Positions 25,829 through 34,209 of a stretch of 64,000 nucleotides of DNA are shown piece after piece. The stretch comes from CAZLMW01 sp964560875. GTDB taxonomy: Bacteria; Myxococcota_A; UBA9042. Position 1 is the stretch's first letter; each line of letters starts with the position of its first letter. The position numbers were made by a program, and so were the translations under genes. The stretch spans positions 23,613 to 87,612 of the forward strand of contig CAZLMW010000017.1 in NCBI GenBank assembly GCA_964560875.1. Reading direction: 5' to 3'. Below the pieces are notes generated by a model. That model was not told the DNA's origin. It saw nothing but the letters and a program-made list of their open reading frames with translations, and ran no database searches.

Positions 25829-28800
25829 CTACTTCGGGCCCGGGTAGTGCAATTCGACGAATTCGAACACGTACTTACCGCTGCCCTTGGCGTCGGAGAA
25901 CTCCGAGATGTAGAGCCCTGGCGACTTGGCGACGGTGCCCTGTCCCTTGCCTGGTGTGGCGTTGGCCAGACTCGGCGCCTGCGCCTTCCAGCTCGCCGCG
26001 TCCTTCGCCGGGCCGATCGGAACTTTGCGCTGGTAGTTGCCGGCCTTCACGACATCCATTGCGATCGTCGGGCCGTCCACCACGTTGCCCTTGGCGTCTT
26101 TGAGCGTGAACGTCTCCTTGCCGTTGATCGACGGGATCTTGTCGCCGCTGTTGATGTACAGGACGTTCGCCGCGAGGGTGACACCCCAGTACTTCTCGAA
26201 GTCCGCCTTGGACGCCTTGCGCGCGACGATCACGTAGCCGCCCACCGACACCTTCGAACCGGCCGCCAGCTTGTAGTTCTTGCCGCTATCGGTCTGGATC
26301 AGCGACCAACCGCCGATATCCTGCGACAGGCTCGAGGGGTCCACGACGTCGACTTTCGCGGTGGCGCTACCGGACTTCGTCTTGGCCGTGATCGTGCCGC
26401 TGCCCGCCTTGCTGCCGGCTTTGAACGTGAATGTCGCGCTCAGCTTGCCTTCGGTCACCGTGACTGCCGCCGGAAGCATGCCGAGGTCTGTCGGGTCGAT
26501 CGCGACGTCGATCGAAACGCCACCCTTGGGCGCCGGGTTGCTCAGCTGAACGGTGTATTGGGCGCTCAATCCGAACGCGATCTTGGCGCCATCGGGCGTC
26601 ACCTTGGCGACGGCGGGCACCTCGTTGGGGTCGATGACCTTGATCGCGATTTCGACCTCGTTCTTGCCGCCCTTCACCTTCGCGCGCAGCTTGGTCTGGC
26701 CGACTTTCAGGCCCTCGATCGGCACGTGCACCGACGCGTCACCCTTCTTGATCGTGAACGGCCCGCCGATGACCTTGGCAACGGCCGGGTCGTCGATCGT
26801 GACTTCGACCATGACGTCCACTTCGTCGGGATGATCGAGGTGTACGGTGACCGGCTGGGGCAGGGCGGTGCCGGACTTGCCGACGAACTGGAACGCCGAC
26901 TCGGGTGTGATCTTGAGCACCTCTGCCGGTCCGAGGATCACGTCCTTGGCGTCGCGCGGCAGGACCTTCATCAGGCTGTTGCGGTAGCTCAGCGGCCCCG
27001 TCACCGACGTCAACACCTGGCCCGTCTTGGGGAACGGCGTGATGAACGGTGTGCCGATCGGCCACATCGAATCGTCGACGCGCAGGCCGCCTTCGATCTC
27101 GAACTCGTTGTTGCCGTCCTTGTCGCCGTCGCCCGGCTTGGGCTTGTCGTTGGTGACCTTGGCGTCCTTGACCTGGACGATCAGGCCGTCGTGCGGCGAA
27201 TCGAACTTGTCCTTGGTGACGATCTGCTTGATCGCGGCCATGTCGAGCACGCGCGGCGTGAACTCGCCCTTGTCGCCGTTGACCTTGTAGTCGACCGACG
27301 TCAGCTGCTTCTGGCCGTAGAACGTGCCCAGCGTGGCGCCCTTGACGTCGATCACCTCACCGACTTTGGGCAGGTCGTCGACGCCGAGGTACATGAAGAT
27401 GCCGCTGTGGTCGGCGGCCGTCGCGCCGTTCTTCTGCGTGAAGATGCCCTTGTTGGCCGATGCCGTGACGACCAGGCCCTTCACCGCGACGCGTTTGCCC
27501 ATCAGGTCGGCCTTGGTCTTGAGGTCCTTGACGTCGTACAGGCAGCCGTCGCCGCCGGGGTTGGCGTACTTGGGGCACTCGTCGCAAGCGTCGCCCTTGC
27601 CGTCCTTGTCGCCGTCGGCTTGGTCCTTGTTGGCGGTGTCCGGGCAGTTGTCGTCGGTGCTCGGTTTGCCGTCGCCGTCGGGGTCGTTCGGGTCGAACTT
27701 GGTGCACGTGTCGGTGTCCTTGTCGAGCGGGCAGACGTCGCACGAGTCGCCCTTGCCGTCGCCGTCCGCGTCGGCCTGTTTGCCGTCATCGAGCGGGCGC
27801 ACCGGGTTGAACACGGTGGGGCAGTTGTCGTCCTTGTTCGCGATGCCGTCGCCGTCTTTGTCGTCCGGGTTGGACTTGCCGGCGTAGTTGCTCGAACCGT
27901 TGACGCTGTCCGACTTCAGCTCGCGCGCGGGCACGCAGGAAGGCTCGTCGACGGGCGTGGCGCAGAAGAACAGCGGGTAGTTGGGCGTGCCGATCGCGCC
28001 GAGCAGCGACTTGTACGACTTGCCGAGGGTCTTCTCGACGCACACACCTTTTTCGATGCCGCAGACGTCGCCGACCTTCTCGCAGGTCGGTTCGAGCTTC
28101 GAGATCACCGCATCGTTGCCGGCGAGCACTTCGCCGCCGCGGACGACCAACGCGACGTGCTTGGTCTTGGCGTTGACGACCGCGCCATGCGCCTTGTTTC
28201 CGGCCTTGGCGTAGACCGCGAGGTCGCCGGCGTGTCCGACTTTGAGCAGGCCAACAGCGTCGTCCATCGCCAACGCACGCGCGGCGCCGATCGTCGCCAT
28301 CTGCCACAGCTCGTCGTCGGTGAACGCTTTTCCGAAGTGGTTGTCGTTGAGATAGGCCGCGCACTGCAGCTCGCGGAGCATGTTGATCGAGCCGCTGGGC
28401 ACCCAATCGGCGCCAAGACCGATGCTCACACCCATTTGTTTGGCGAGCACGACGCGCGCGGTCTCGCCGTACAGGCTCACGTTGCTGCGCGGGGACCAGA
28501 TGAGGTCCATGCCCTTCGAAGCCATCAGGCCAAAGTCGACCGCCTTGAGGCCGACACCGTGAATCAGGGCCGCGCGCTTATCGAGCAGCTTGACCGCGTC
28601 TTTGCCCTGGCCGGTCATGCACAGGAACTCGTTGCGTGCTTCCGGGTCGATGCCTTCAGAGACGTGGGGCGCGAAGGAGTCGGTCGACGAGCCGGGGCTC
28701 TTCATGATCTTCGGGTAACCGCAGCCCTTCTTGAGCATCAGCCCGCTCGAGTCGCCGAGCGGGAAGGTCTGGTACATCGCGCCAGGCTGGTTGAGGCCGT

Positions 28801-29581
28801 TGTCGCCCTTGCCGGTGCGATCGAGGTCGCGCATCAGGCCGCTCAGGTCGCCCGAGCCGAAGATCGCGGTGCTGCCGGTGATGATGTACCGCAGCTCACC
28901 GAACGCTTTCTGATCGGGGTTGGCGCCGCCGCCTGACACCTTTACCGACGGGTTGCCGCGTTTGCCTTTGCGCCAGTCGTGGCGGTGTTCCCAGCGCAGC
29001 TTCTCGTCGACGCCGGCCTTCTTGGCGACCCAGGGACGGCCGTTGAGCCAACCGACGTGGTTGTGCGCGTCGATGAGACCGGGAGACACAACAGCGTCCT
29101 TGCAGACAACCCACCTGGCGTCCGTTGCCTTCTTCGCGCAGTCGCATCCGACGCACGCGATGTTGCCGTCGGCGCCGACGAGGACCTGGCCGCCTTCGAT
29201 GACCTTGCCCGGGAGCAGGACGTCTGCGGAGATCAGCAGCCCTTTGCCCGCTTTGCCGGGTTCGGCCACACAGACCGCTTCGCCCGGATCCTTGCTGGGT
29301 TTGAGCGGGTTGGGGCACGAAGTTGGCGTTACGCCGCCGCCGTCAGCGCCACCGCCGCCGGCATCGCCGCTCGATGTGTCGTCACCAGGTTTGGAATCGG
29401 CGCCGGACGTGTCGGTTGGGCCGGCGTCCGCGGTCGGGTCGGACTTGTCACCGTCATCAGGATCGTCGCTGCAACCCGAGGCGATGAGTGCCAGGGCGGC
29501 GAAAGCGATGGCGAATCGGTGGCTGAGCTCCGGCATCGGCGCGGGGGTAAAAAGCCCGGTGTGGCGGCTGTGGTCTTGCAT
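25829..29581 (-). CDS. Amidohydrolase-domain lipoprotein with thrombospondin type 3 repeats and lamin-tail domain (paralogue B)
   Basis: About 1250 residues. The ATG chosen has GGAG 9 bases upstream; a second ATG 15 codons later is an alternative. Signal peptide with IASGC (Cys37), then an Asp/Gly linker. The amidohydrolase barrel (about 100-480) shows IDAHNHVGW, ALIHGVGLKA, WSPRSNVSLYG and LGADWVPSG, aligned one-for-one with the paralogue at 22138. At least three acidic calcium repeats follow (DKDGDGIANKDDNC, DADGDGKGDSC), then an OB-like domain, two immunoglobulin-like beta domains, and a C-terminal lamin-tail domain (DIGGWSLIQTDSG) that the paralogue lacks. Predicted to be on the cell surface. 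Confidence 0.8.
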   Translation of the reverse strand: MQDHSRHTGLFTPAPMPELSHRFAIAFAALALIASGCSDDPDDGDKSDPTADAGPTDTSGADSKPGDDTSSGDAGGGGADGGGVTPTSCPNPLKPSKDPGEAVCVAEPGKAGKGLLISADVLLPGKVIEGGQVLVGADGNIACVGCDCAKKATDARWVVCKDAVVSPGLIDAHNHVGWLNGRPWVAKKAGVDEKLRWEHRHDWRKGKRGNPSVKVSGGGANPDQKAFGELRYIITGSTAIFGSGDLSGLMRDLDRTGKGDNGLNQPGAMYQTFPLGDSSGLMLKKGCGYPKIMKSPGSSTDSFAPHVSEGIDPEARNEFLCMTGQGKDAVKLLDKRAALIHGVGLKAVDFGLMASKGMDLIWSPRSNVSLYGETARVVLAKQMGVSIGLGADWVPSGSINMLRELQCAAYLNDNHFGKAFTDDELWQMATIGAARALAMDDAVGLLKVGHAGDLAVYAKAGNKAHGAVVNAKTKHVALVVRGGEVLAGNDAVISKLEPTCEKVGDVCGIEKGVCVEKTLGKSYKSLLGAIGTPNYPLFFCATPVDEPSCVPARELKSDSVNGSSNYAGKSNPDDKDGDGIANKDDNCPTVFNPVRPLDDGKQADADGDGKGDSCDVCPLDKDTDTCTKFDPNDPDGDGKPSTDDNCPDTANKDQADGDKDGKGDACDECPKYANPGGDGCLYDVKDLKTKADLMGKRVAVKGLVVTASANKGIFTQKNGATAADHSGIFMYLGVDDLPKVGEVIDVKGATLGTFYGQKQLTSVDYKVNGDKGEFTPRVLDMAAIKQIVTKDKFDSPHDGLIVQVKDAKVTNDKPKPGDGDKDGNNEFEIEGGLRVDDSMWPIGTPFITPFPKTGQVLTSVTGPLSYRNSLMKVLPRDAKDVILGPAEVLKITPESAFQFVGKSGTALPQPVTVHLDHPDEVDVMVEVTIDDPAVAKVIGGPFTIKKGDASVHVPIEGLKVGQTKLRAKVKGGKNEVEIAIKVIDPNEVPAVAKVTPDGAKIAFGLSAQYTVQLSNPAPKGGVSIDVAIDPTDLGMLPAAVTVTEGKLSATFTFKAGSKAGSGTITAKTKSGSATAKVDVVDPSSLSQDIGGWSLIQTDSGKNYKLAAGSKVSVGGYVIVARKASKADFEKYWGVTLAANVLYINSGDKIPSINGKETFTLKDAKGNVVDGPTIAMDVVKAGNYQRKVPIGPAKDAASWKAQAPSLANATPGKGQGTVAKSPGLYISEFSDAKGSGKYVFEFVELHYPGPK

Positions 29582-29686
29582 TCTGCGGCTCCGTGAAGGC
29601 CGCAAGGATGCAGAAACCCGGCAGCAAGCGCCAGTGACGCTTTTGAGCTGGACCGGGGGCGAGCAGTGAGCCGTTCGCGCGGCGAA

Positions 29687-30025
29687 TCAGGCAGGGTTGC
29701 GCTGGCTGGCTTCTTCGAACTTGGTGTCAACGCTGTCCGATTTGTCGCTGAGCTTGGGCGTGGCGTCGATCTCATCGCGCGCCTCTTCGGCGCGTTTTTC
29801 TTCGTTCATCGCGTCGCGTTGGGCCTTCTTGAAGTTGCCGATCGCTTCGCCGACACCCTTGCCGAGCTGCGGCAGCTTGGTGGCGCCGAAAAGCACGACG
29901 ACGATGGCGAGCACGACCAGCAATTCGGGCATGCCCATGAAAGCGAGCGAAACGTCGGCCTGGCCGGCCTGGCCAGCGTCGGGCGCGGTGATTGCGGTGA
30001 TTGCGGTGGCGAAAGTCGCGAACAT
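29687..30025 (-). CDS. tatA: Sec-independent translocase subunit TatA-like
   Basis: 112-residue single-span protein. The ATG was chosen because GGAGG lies 6 bases upstream. Unusually, about 30 residues (Ala/Thr-rich) precede the classic TatA core MPELLVVLAIVVVLFGATKL, whose Glu and following amphipathic helix (LPQLGKGVGEAIGNFKKA) are intact. The charged tail is acidic. TatA forms the pore-like multimer that exports folded, often cofactor-bearing proteins. TatC is not adjacent. An alternative start at the internal MGMPELL would give the normal short N-terminus. Confidence 0.85.
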   Translation of the reverse strand: MFATFATAITAITAPDAGQAGQADVSLAFMGMPELLVVLAIVVVLFGATKLPQLGKGVGEAIGNFKKAQRDAMNEEKRAEEARDEIDATPKLSDKSDSVDTKFEEASQRNPA

Positions 30026-30118
30026 CGGATCCTCCGTCGCGGACATATCGCCGCGGCAGCCCATCCAATCTAGCACAACGTTGCGGCGCTTCCACATGAC
30101 GGCCGCAGCTTCGTGTCT

Positions 30119-30684
30119 TCAGAGCGCTCGCAGGGCGGCGATCAGGGCGGTCTTTTCGTCGTCGTGATTGGCATAACCCGCGGCGTAGCGACCGTCGGGC
30201 AGGCGGCCGAAGTGGCAGGCGGCGCACGTGAACCCGACCTTTGTGGCCTTTTCAGGCGAGGCGATCGTGACACCGGCGGCGAGCCCGATCGGCAGCCCCT
30301 TGTCATCGTTCGGTCGTCGACCATGCCCAGCTTCGTGTAGCCGAGGCCCACCGAATCGGGCAGCTCGTTGCCCATGAACTCGATGATCGACCGCGGGATC
30401 GACGCCGTGCCGAAGGGCTCGTAGAAGAACATCTCCTTGCCGCACAGCAACCGCTCCTCGTGGGACACTAACTCTTTCTTCTCGAGCTTGGCGAAGTAGA
30501 TCTTGCAGGCGCCGCGGACTTTGGGGACCTCCAGCATCTCCTGCAGATCGGCCGATACGTCGACGGTCACGGGCACAACCGTCGTTTCGCCGTCGTTGAG
30601 CTCCTCGTTGCACGAACTCGCGGGCAGAAACGTGGCCGCCACAACGACGACGACAAGCTTGAGCAAGATGCGTTGCCGGTTCAT
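30119..30684 (-). pseudogene. c-type cytochrome lipoprotein, split by a one-base deletion
   Basis: The N-terminal frame begins MNRQRILLKLVV with a signal peptide and lipobox-like ASSC, and runs to GYTKLGMVDD. The next frame continues as NDDKGLPIG and carries a CxxCH heme site (FTCAACHFGRLPDG). Inserting one base between 30313 and 30314 would join them as MVDDPNDDKGLPIG, so a single deletion breaks the gene, or it is a sequencing error. The repaired protein (about 189 residues) has one heme motif. The start region holds three 15-base direct repeats that each contain a possible start (GTG at 30714, ATG at 30699, ATG at 30684). It follows rnc with an overlap if the GTG is used. Confidence 0.65.
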
Positions 30685-30710
30685 TGGGGGCCTGTTCATT
30701 GGGGGCCGGT

Positions 30711-31583
30711 TCACTGGTTGCCCGTCCAATGGTTGCGCAGGCGGGCGTACAGAGCCTTGGCGGCTTCATGCGACGCGGCTTTCTTGCTTGAGCCCTCGCC
30801 GCGGGCGGTCACGACCTTGTCGCCCAGGGTGGCTTCGACCTCGACCGTGAACGTGCGCCGATGGGGCGGGCCCTCAGATTCGACGACGGTGTAGTCCGGA
30901 TGGGCCCGGCCGTGCTCTTGCAGAAGCTCTTGGAGCGGCGTCTTCCAGTTGCCGGTCGTGCCACGGCCGCCCGAAATGCGCATCTCGAGTCGCTCGCCTG
31001 CTCGTCCTGCGTGGACCGTCGCGTCCAGCTCGGGTTTGAAGATGCGCGAGACGACCTTGGAGGCCGCCAGGTAGCCGCCGTCGATGAAAACAGCCCCGAT
31101 CACCGCCTCGAGGGCGTCCGCGAGCACGGAATTGAGCGCCGCGCCACCGCGTCGCCTCTCGCCGCGACCGAGCCGCAACACTTCGCCGAGCCGGATGCGG
31201 CGGGCGACCTCGGCCAGCGCGGGTTCGCTGACACATCGGGCCTTGAGCACGGTCAACAAACCCTCGGCGGCGTTGGGGATGGCGCGGAACAGCCGACCGG
31301 CGATGACCAGGCCGATCACCGAATCGCCGAGGAACTCGAGTCGCTGGTTGTCCGTGGCCACGTCGGCGCTTTCGTTGGTGTAGGAGCGGTGGGTGACGGC
31401 GCGGCGGAGCAGCTCGACGTCGTGGAAGTCATGGCCGAGGATTTCGCACAGGCGGTTGAGGGTCTGGGCCGACGTCGGCGGGCCGGCGAGCGAGACGTGC
31501 ACCGCTGTCGTACTGCCGCGGAGCGCTTTGGCCAGGTCCGGTTTGTTGTCGTCGCGTGTGGTCAAGCTGCCCTCGCCATGCAC
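30711..31583 (-). CDS. rnc: Ribonuclease III
   Basis: Double-strand-specific endonuclease for rRNA and mRNA processing. The signature NQRLEFLGDSVIGLV and the second acidic motif DALEAVIGAVFIDGG give a complete metal site. The C-terminal double-stranded RNA-binding domain (about 215-285) is intact (NWKTPLQELLQEHGRAHPDY, then GEGSSKKAASHEAAK). At 290 residues it is longer than E. coli RNase III because of about 40 extra N-terminal residues; the start overlaps the end of mtaB by about 20 bases, so a shorter start is possible. Confidence 0.94.
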   Translation of the reverse strand: MHGEGSLTTRDDNKPDLAKALRGSTTAVHVSLAGPPTSAQTLNRLCEILGHDFHDVELLRRAVTHRSYTNESADVATDNQRLEFLGDSVIGLVIAGRLFRAIPNAAEGLLTVLKARCVSEPALAEVARRIRLGEVLRLGRGERRRGGAALNSVLADALEAVIGAVFIDGGYLAASKVVSRIFKPELDATVHAGRAGERLEMRISGGRGTTGNWKTPLQELLQEHGRAHPDYTVVESEGPPHRRTFTVEVEATLGDKVVTARGEGSSKKAASHEAAKALYARLRNHWTGNQ

Positions 31584-32989
31584 CGGCGCGCACCGGCCTC
31601 GTCAATCACGACGTCGATCATCGCACCATTGGGCGGCAACGTCGCGTGGTCACCGGCGACGCGCACCGGGATGTAGTTGTCGGTCAGGGCACGCGCTCCT
31701 GCCGTTTCCTGCGCGGGGTCACCGACCCGATCGAGCACGATCGCAGGGACAACTTTGCCGACAAACCGCCGATGAAAGAAGTGGCGGCGGGCGTCGGACA
31801 GGGCGATCAGCTCGCGAACACGCGCGGACTTGTCTCGTTGATCGACCACGTCGGTCATCGCGGCGCTCGGTGTGTCGCGGCGGGCCGAAAACGGAAAGAC
31901 GTGCAGGTAGGTGAGGTCCAACGATTCAATCAGACCGCGCGTGTTTGCGTAGGCGTCGTCGTCTTCCCCTGGGTGGCCGACCAGGACATCGGCGCCGATC
32001 GCAGCGTCGGGCAGGGCGGTGCGCAGCCGTGCGATGACGTCGCGGTATTGCTCGACCGTGTAGAGACGGCGCATCCGCTTGAGCACGCCGTCGTCGCCCG
32101 ATTGCAGGGGGATGTGCGCGTGGCGGGCCAGCAGCGGGTGGTCGCGCCATAACGCGACGAGATCGTCGGTGACCTCGTTTGGTTCGACGGATCCGAGCCG
32201 CAGTCGGCGAATTCGGCCATCGCTCGTCAGCTTGTCGGCAAGCGCGGCGACCATGTCGGAGAACGCGACGCGAGGCGTGAGATCGCGGCCCCAGTGGCCC
32301 AGGTGGATGCCCGTCAGCACGAGCTCAGAGGCACCGAGATCGGCGTAGCGCATCGCTGTATCGAAGACCTCGTCGACGGTCGATGAGCGCGAGACGCCTC
32401 GGGCGCGCGGGATGATGCAAAAGGAGCACGAGTAGTCGCAGCCGTCCTGGACCTTGAGGAAGGGACGCGTCCGCGACTCGGGCAGGGCGGTGATGTGGCT
32501 TCCCGCCGGGCGGACCCGGGCGTTCCATACGCGGTTGCGGCTTCTCTTGTTGCGGTGTGGCAGAGCGCAAGCCTGGCCGTTGGCTTCCGTTTGCAGCGCG
32601 TTCTGTGAGCCGCCGTTGCCAAGAACGACATCGGCCAGCTTATCTTTGCCGTCGTTGCCGATCACGCGGTCGATCTCGGGGATCGCTTCGAGGGCGTCGG
32701 CCGAAACCTGCGCGTAGCAACCGGTGACGACGACCTGCGCTGCCGGATTGTGCCGCTTGAACCTGCGCGCGAGCTTGCGGGCATCCGAATCGGCGGCGTG
32801 GGTCACGGTGCACGAGTTGACGACATAGATATCGGCGGCCTGGTCGGTCGGCACCAACGTCGCATTCCTGTCCCGGAACGCCTCTTCGAGCTGCATGGAG
32901 TCGGCGAAGTTGACGCGGCACCCGAGCGTGGCGATGGCGACACGTGGCGCGGCTCGAGAAGATGGGCTGTCGGGCGATCCGGCGTTCAT
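31562..32989 (-). CDS. mtaB: tRNA threonylcarbamoyladenosine methylthiotransferase
   Basis: Radical-SAM enzyme that converts t6A37 to ms2t6A37 in tRNAs reading ANN codons. The N-terminal UPF0004 domain has the three cluster cysteines Cys24, Cys60 and Cys91; the radical-SAM motif is CDYSCSFC; a C-terminal TRAM-like segment is present. The order and spacing match MtaB rather than MiaB. The ATG overlaps the mnmA stop as ATGA, so the two are translationally coupled. An insertion of about 35 residues between the two cluster domains is rich in Asn, Arg and His. Confidence 0.87.
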   Translation of the reverse strand: MNAGSPDSPSSRAAPRVAIATLGCRVNFADSMQLEEAFRDRNATLVPTDQAADIYVVNSCTVTHAADSDARKLARRFKRHNPAAQVVVTGCYAQVSADALEAIPEIDRVIGNDGKDKLADVVLGNGGSQNALQTEANGQACALPHRNKRSRNRVWNARVRPAGSHITALPESRTRPFLKVQDGCDYSCSFCIIPRARGVSRSSTVDEVFDTAMRYADLGASELVLTGIHLGHWGRDLTPRVAFSDMVAALADKLTSDGRIRRLRLGSVEPNEVTDDLVALWRDHPLLARHAHIPLQSGDDGVLKRMRRLYTVEQYRDVIARLRTALPDAAIGADVLVGHPGEDDDAYANTRGLIESLDLTYLHVFPFSARRDTPSAAMTDVVDQRDKSARVRELIALSDARRHFFHRRFVGKVVPAIVLDRVGDPAQETAGARALTDNYIPVRVAGDHATLPPNGAMIDVVIDEAGARRCMARAA

Positions 32990-34200
32990 ACGGCGGCGGC
33001 TCCTGCGGATTGAGCGGCCGCAGTCGTCCGGGATAGGCCGCTGACGACGTCTTCGATAATGCCGCCGCCGACGATGCGGTCTCCGCTCCAAAGAACCGCG
33101 CTTTGCCCGCGGGCGGCGCCCATCATCTCGCCGGATACGGTCAACTCGAGGCGATCGTCGGTCACATCGCTGACCACGCCATCGATCGGGCGCTGACGAT
33201 GCCGCACTTGCACGCCGACCCGGTCGCCAACTTGTGGCAACTGGCCCGTGACGCTGGTGAAGCGCCCGACGTCCATCGACTCGACCTTGAGCAGCTCGCG
33301 AGGCCCGACGATGACGGTGCCGTCCGTATTCTTGTCGAGCACGAACCGTCGCCCGCCGCCTTCAGCCGCTGTCGAGATCCCGAGCCCGCGCCGCTGTCCG
33401 ACGGTGAACTTGGCGAGGTTGGTGTGTTTGCCGAGGCTCATACCGGACACGTCGACCAACTTGCCGGCGATCGGTTCGCTGCGCTGACCGACAAAACCAG
33501 CGGGGTCGCGGCCGGCCGTAAAACAGATGTCCATCGACTCGGGCTTGTCGGCGACCGGAAGATCGAGGCGTTCGGCGTGCTTGCGCACCTCGTCTTTGGT
33601 CATACCGCCGAGCGGAAAGCGCAGAAACGAGGCCATCTCCGGCTTGAGCGGATAAAGAAAGTACGCCTGGTCCTTGTTGCCATCGACGGCGCTTCGCAGC
33701 CGTGGGCGGCCATCTTCGTCTGTATCGAGCCGGGCGTAGTGGCCGGTCGCGAGCACCTGGGCCCCGATCGCCCTGGCGTGCCCCGCGAGCCGCTCGAACT
33801 TGAGCGTCCGGTTGCATTCCACGCATGGATTGGGTGTGCGCGCCGTCTGCCAATCGTCGACAAAGGGGGCGATCACGGCGTTTTCGAAGGCTTCCCGCTC
33901 GTCGAGCACGTAGTGGCGGATGCCCAGCGAACGAGCGACTGAACGTGCATCGCGGGCGTCTTCGGGCGCGCAGCAGGTGCCGGCCTTCTTCACCGCGCCG
34001 ATGCGGTCCCGTGGCACGTCATAGAGGTGCGCCGTGAAGCCGACCACGTCATAACCGGCCTCCGCGAGCAGGCCCGCGACAACAGACGAATCGACACCGC
34101 CGCTCATGGCGACGGCGACGCGTGTTCCAGCAGGCAGATCGAGCAAAACGCGGTCCTGGCGGCGCGGGGTTGGGGCGCGGGGCTGAGCGCACCGAGTCAA
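32986..34200 (-). CDS. mnmA: tRNA-specific 2-thiouridylase
   Basis: Installs s2U at the wobble position of Glu, Gln and Lys tRNAs using persulfide sulfur. The PP-loop SGGVDSS is at residues 33-39; catalytic cysteines are Cys129 (NPCVECN) and Cys226 (MDICFTAG). The C-terminal beta domains are recognisable (FTVGQRRGLG). The start given is a TTG 9 bases after the desulfurase stop; about 20 residues before the core look unconserved, so a later start is possible. It sits between its likely sulfur donor and mtaB. Its substrates tRNA-Glu(TTC) and tRNA-Lys(TTT) are encoded 7 kb away. Confidence 0.93.
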   Translation of the reverse strand: MTRCAQPRAPTPRRQDRVLLDLPAGTRVAVAMSGGVDSSVVAGLLAEAGYDVVGFTAHLYDVPRDRIGAVKKAGTCCAPEDARDARSVARSLGIRHYVLDEREAFENAVIAPFVDDWQTARTPNPCVECNRTLKFERLAGHARAIGAQVLATGHYARLDTDEDGRPRLRSAVDGNKDQAYFLYPLKPEMASFLRFPLGGMTKDEVRKHAERLDLPVADKPESMDICFTAGRDPAGFVGQRSEPIAGKLVDVSGMSLGKHTNLAKFTVGQRRGLGISTAAEGGGRRFVLDKNTDGTVIVGPRELLKVESMDVGRFTSVTGQLPQVGDRVGVQVRHRQRPIDGVVSDVTDDRLELTVSGEMMGAARGQSAVLWSGDRIVGGGIIEDVVSGLSRTTAAAQSAGAAAV

Positions 34201-34209
34201 TACGCGCGC

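Noticed and set aside
25769..28936. 1055-codon open frame on the plus strand
   Set aside because: Antisense to the amidohydrolase lipoprotein, which has signal peptide and clear motifs; the plus frame is Arg/Val/Asp-rich without domains and runs over it only because of GC-rich third positions.
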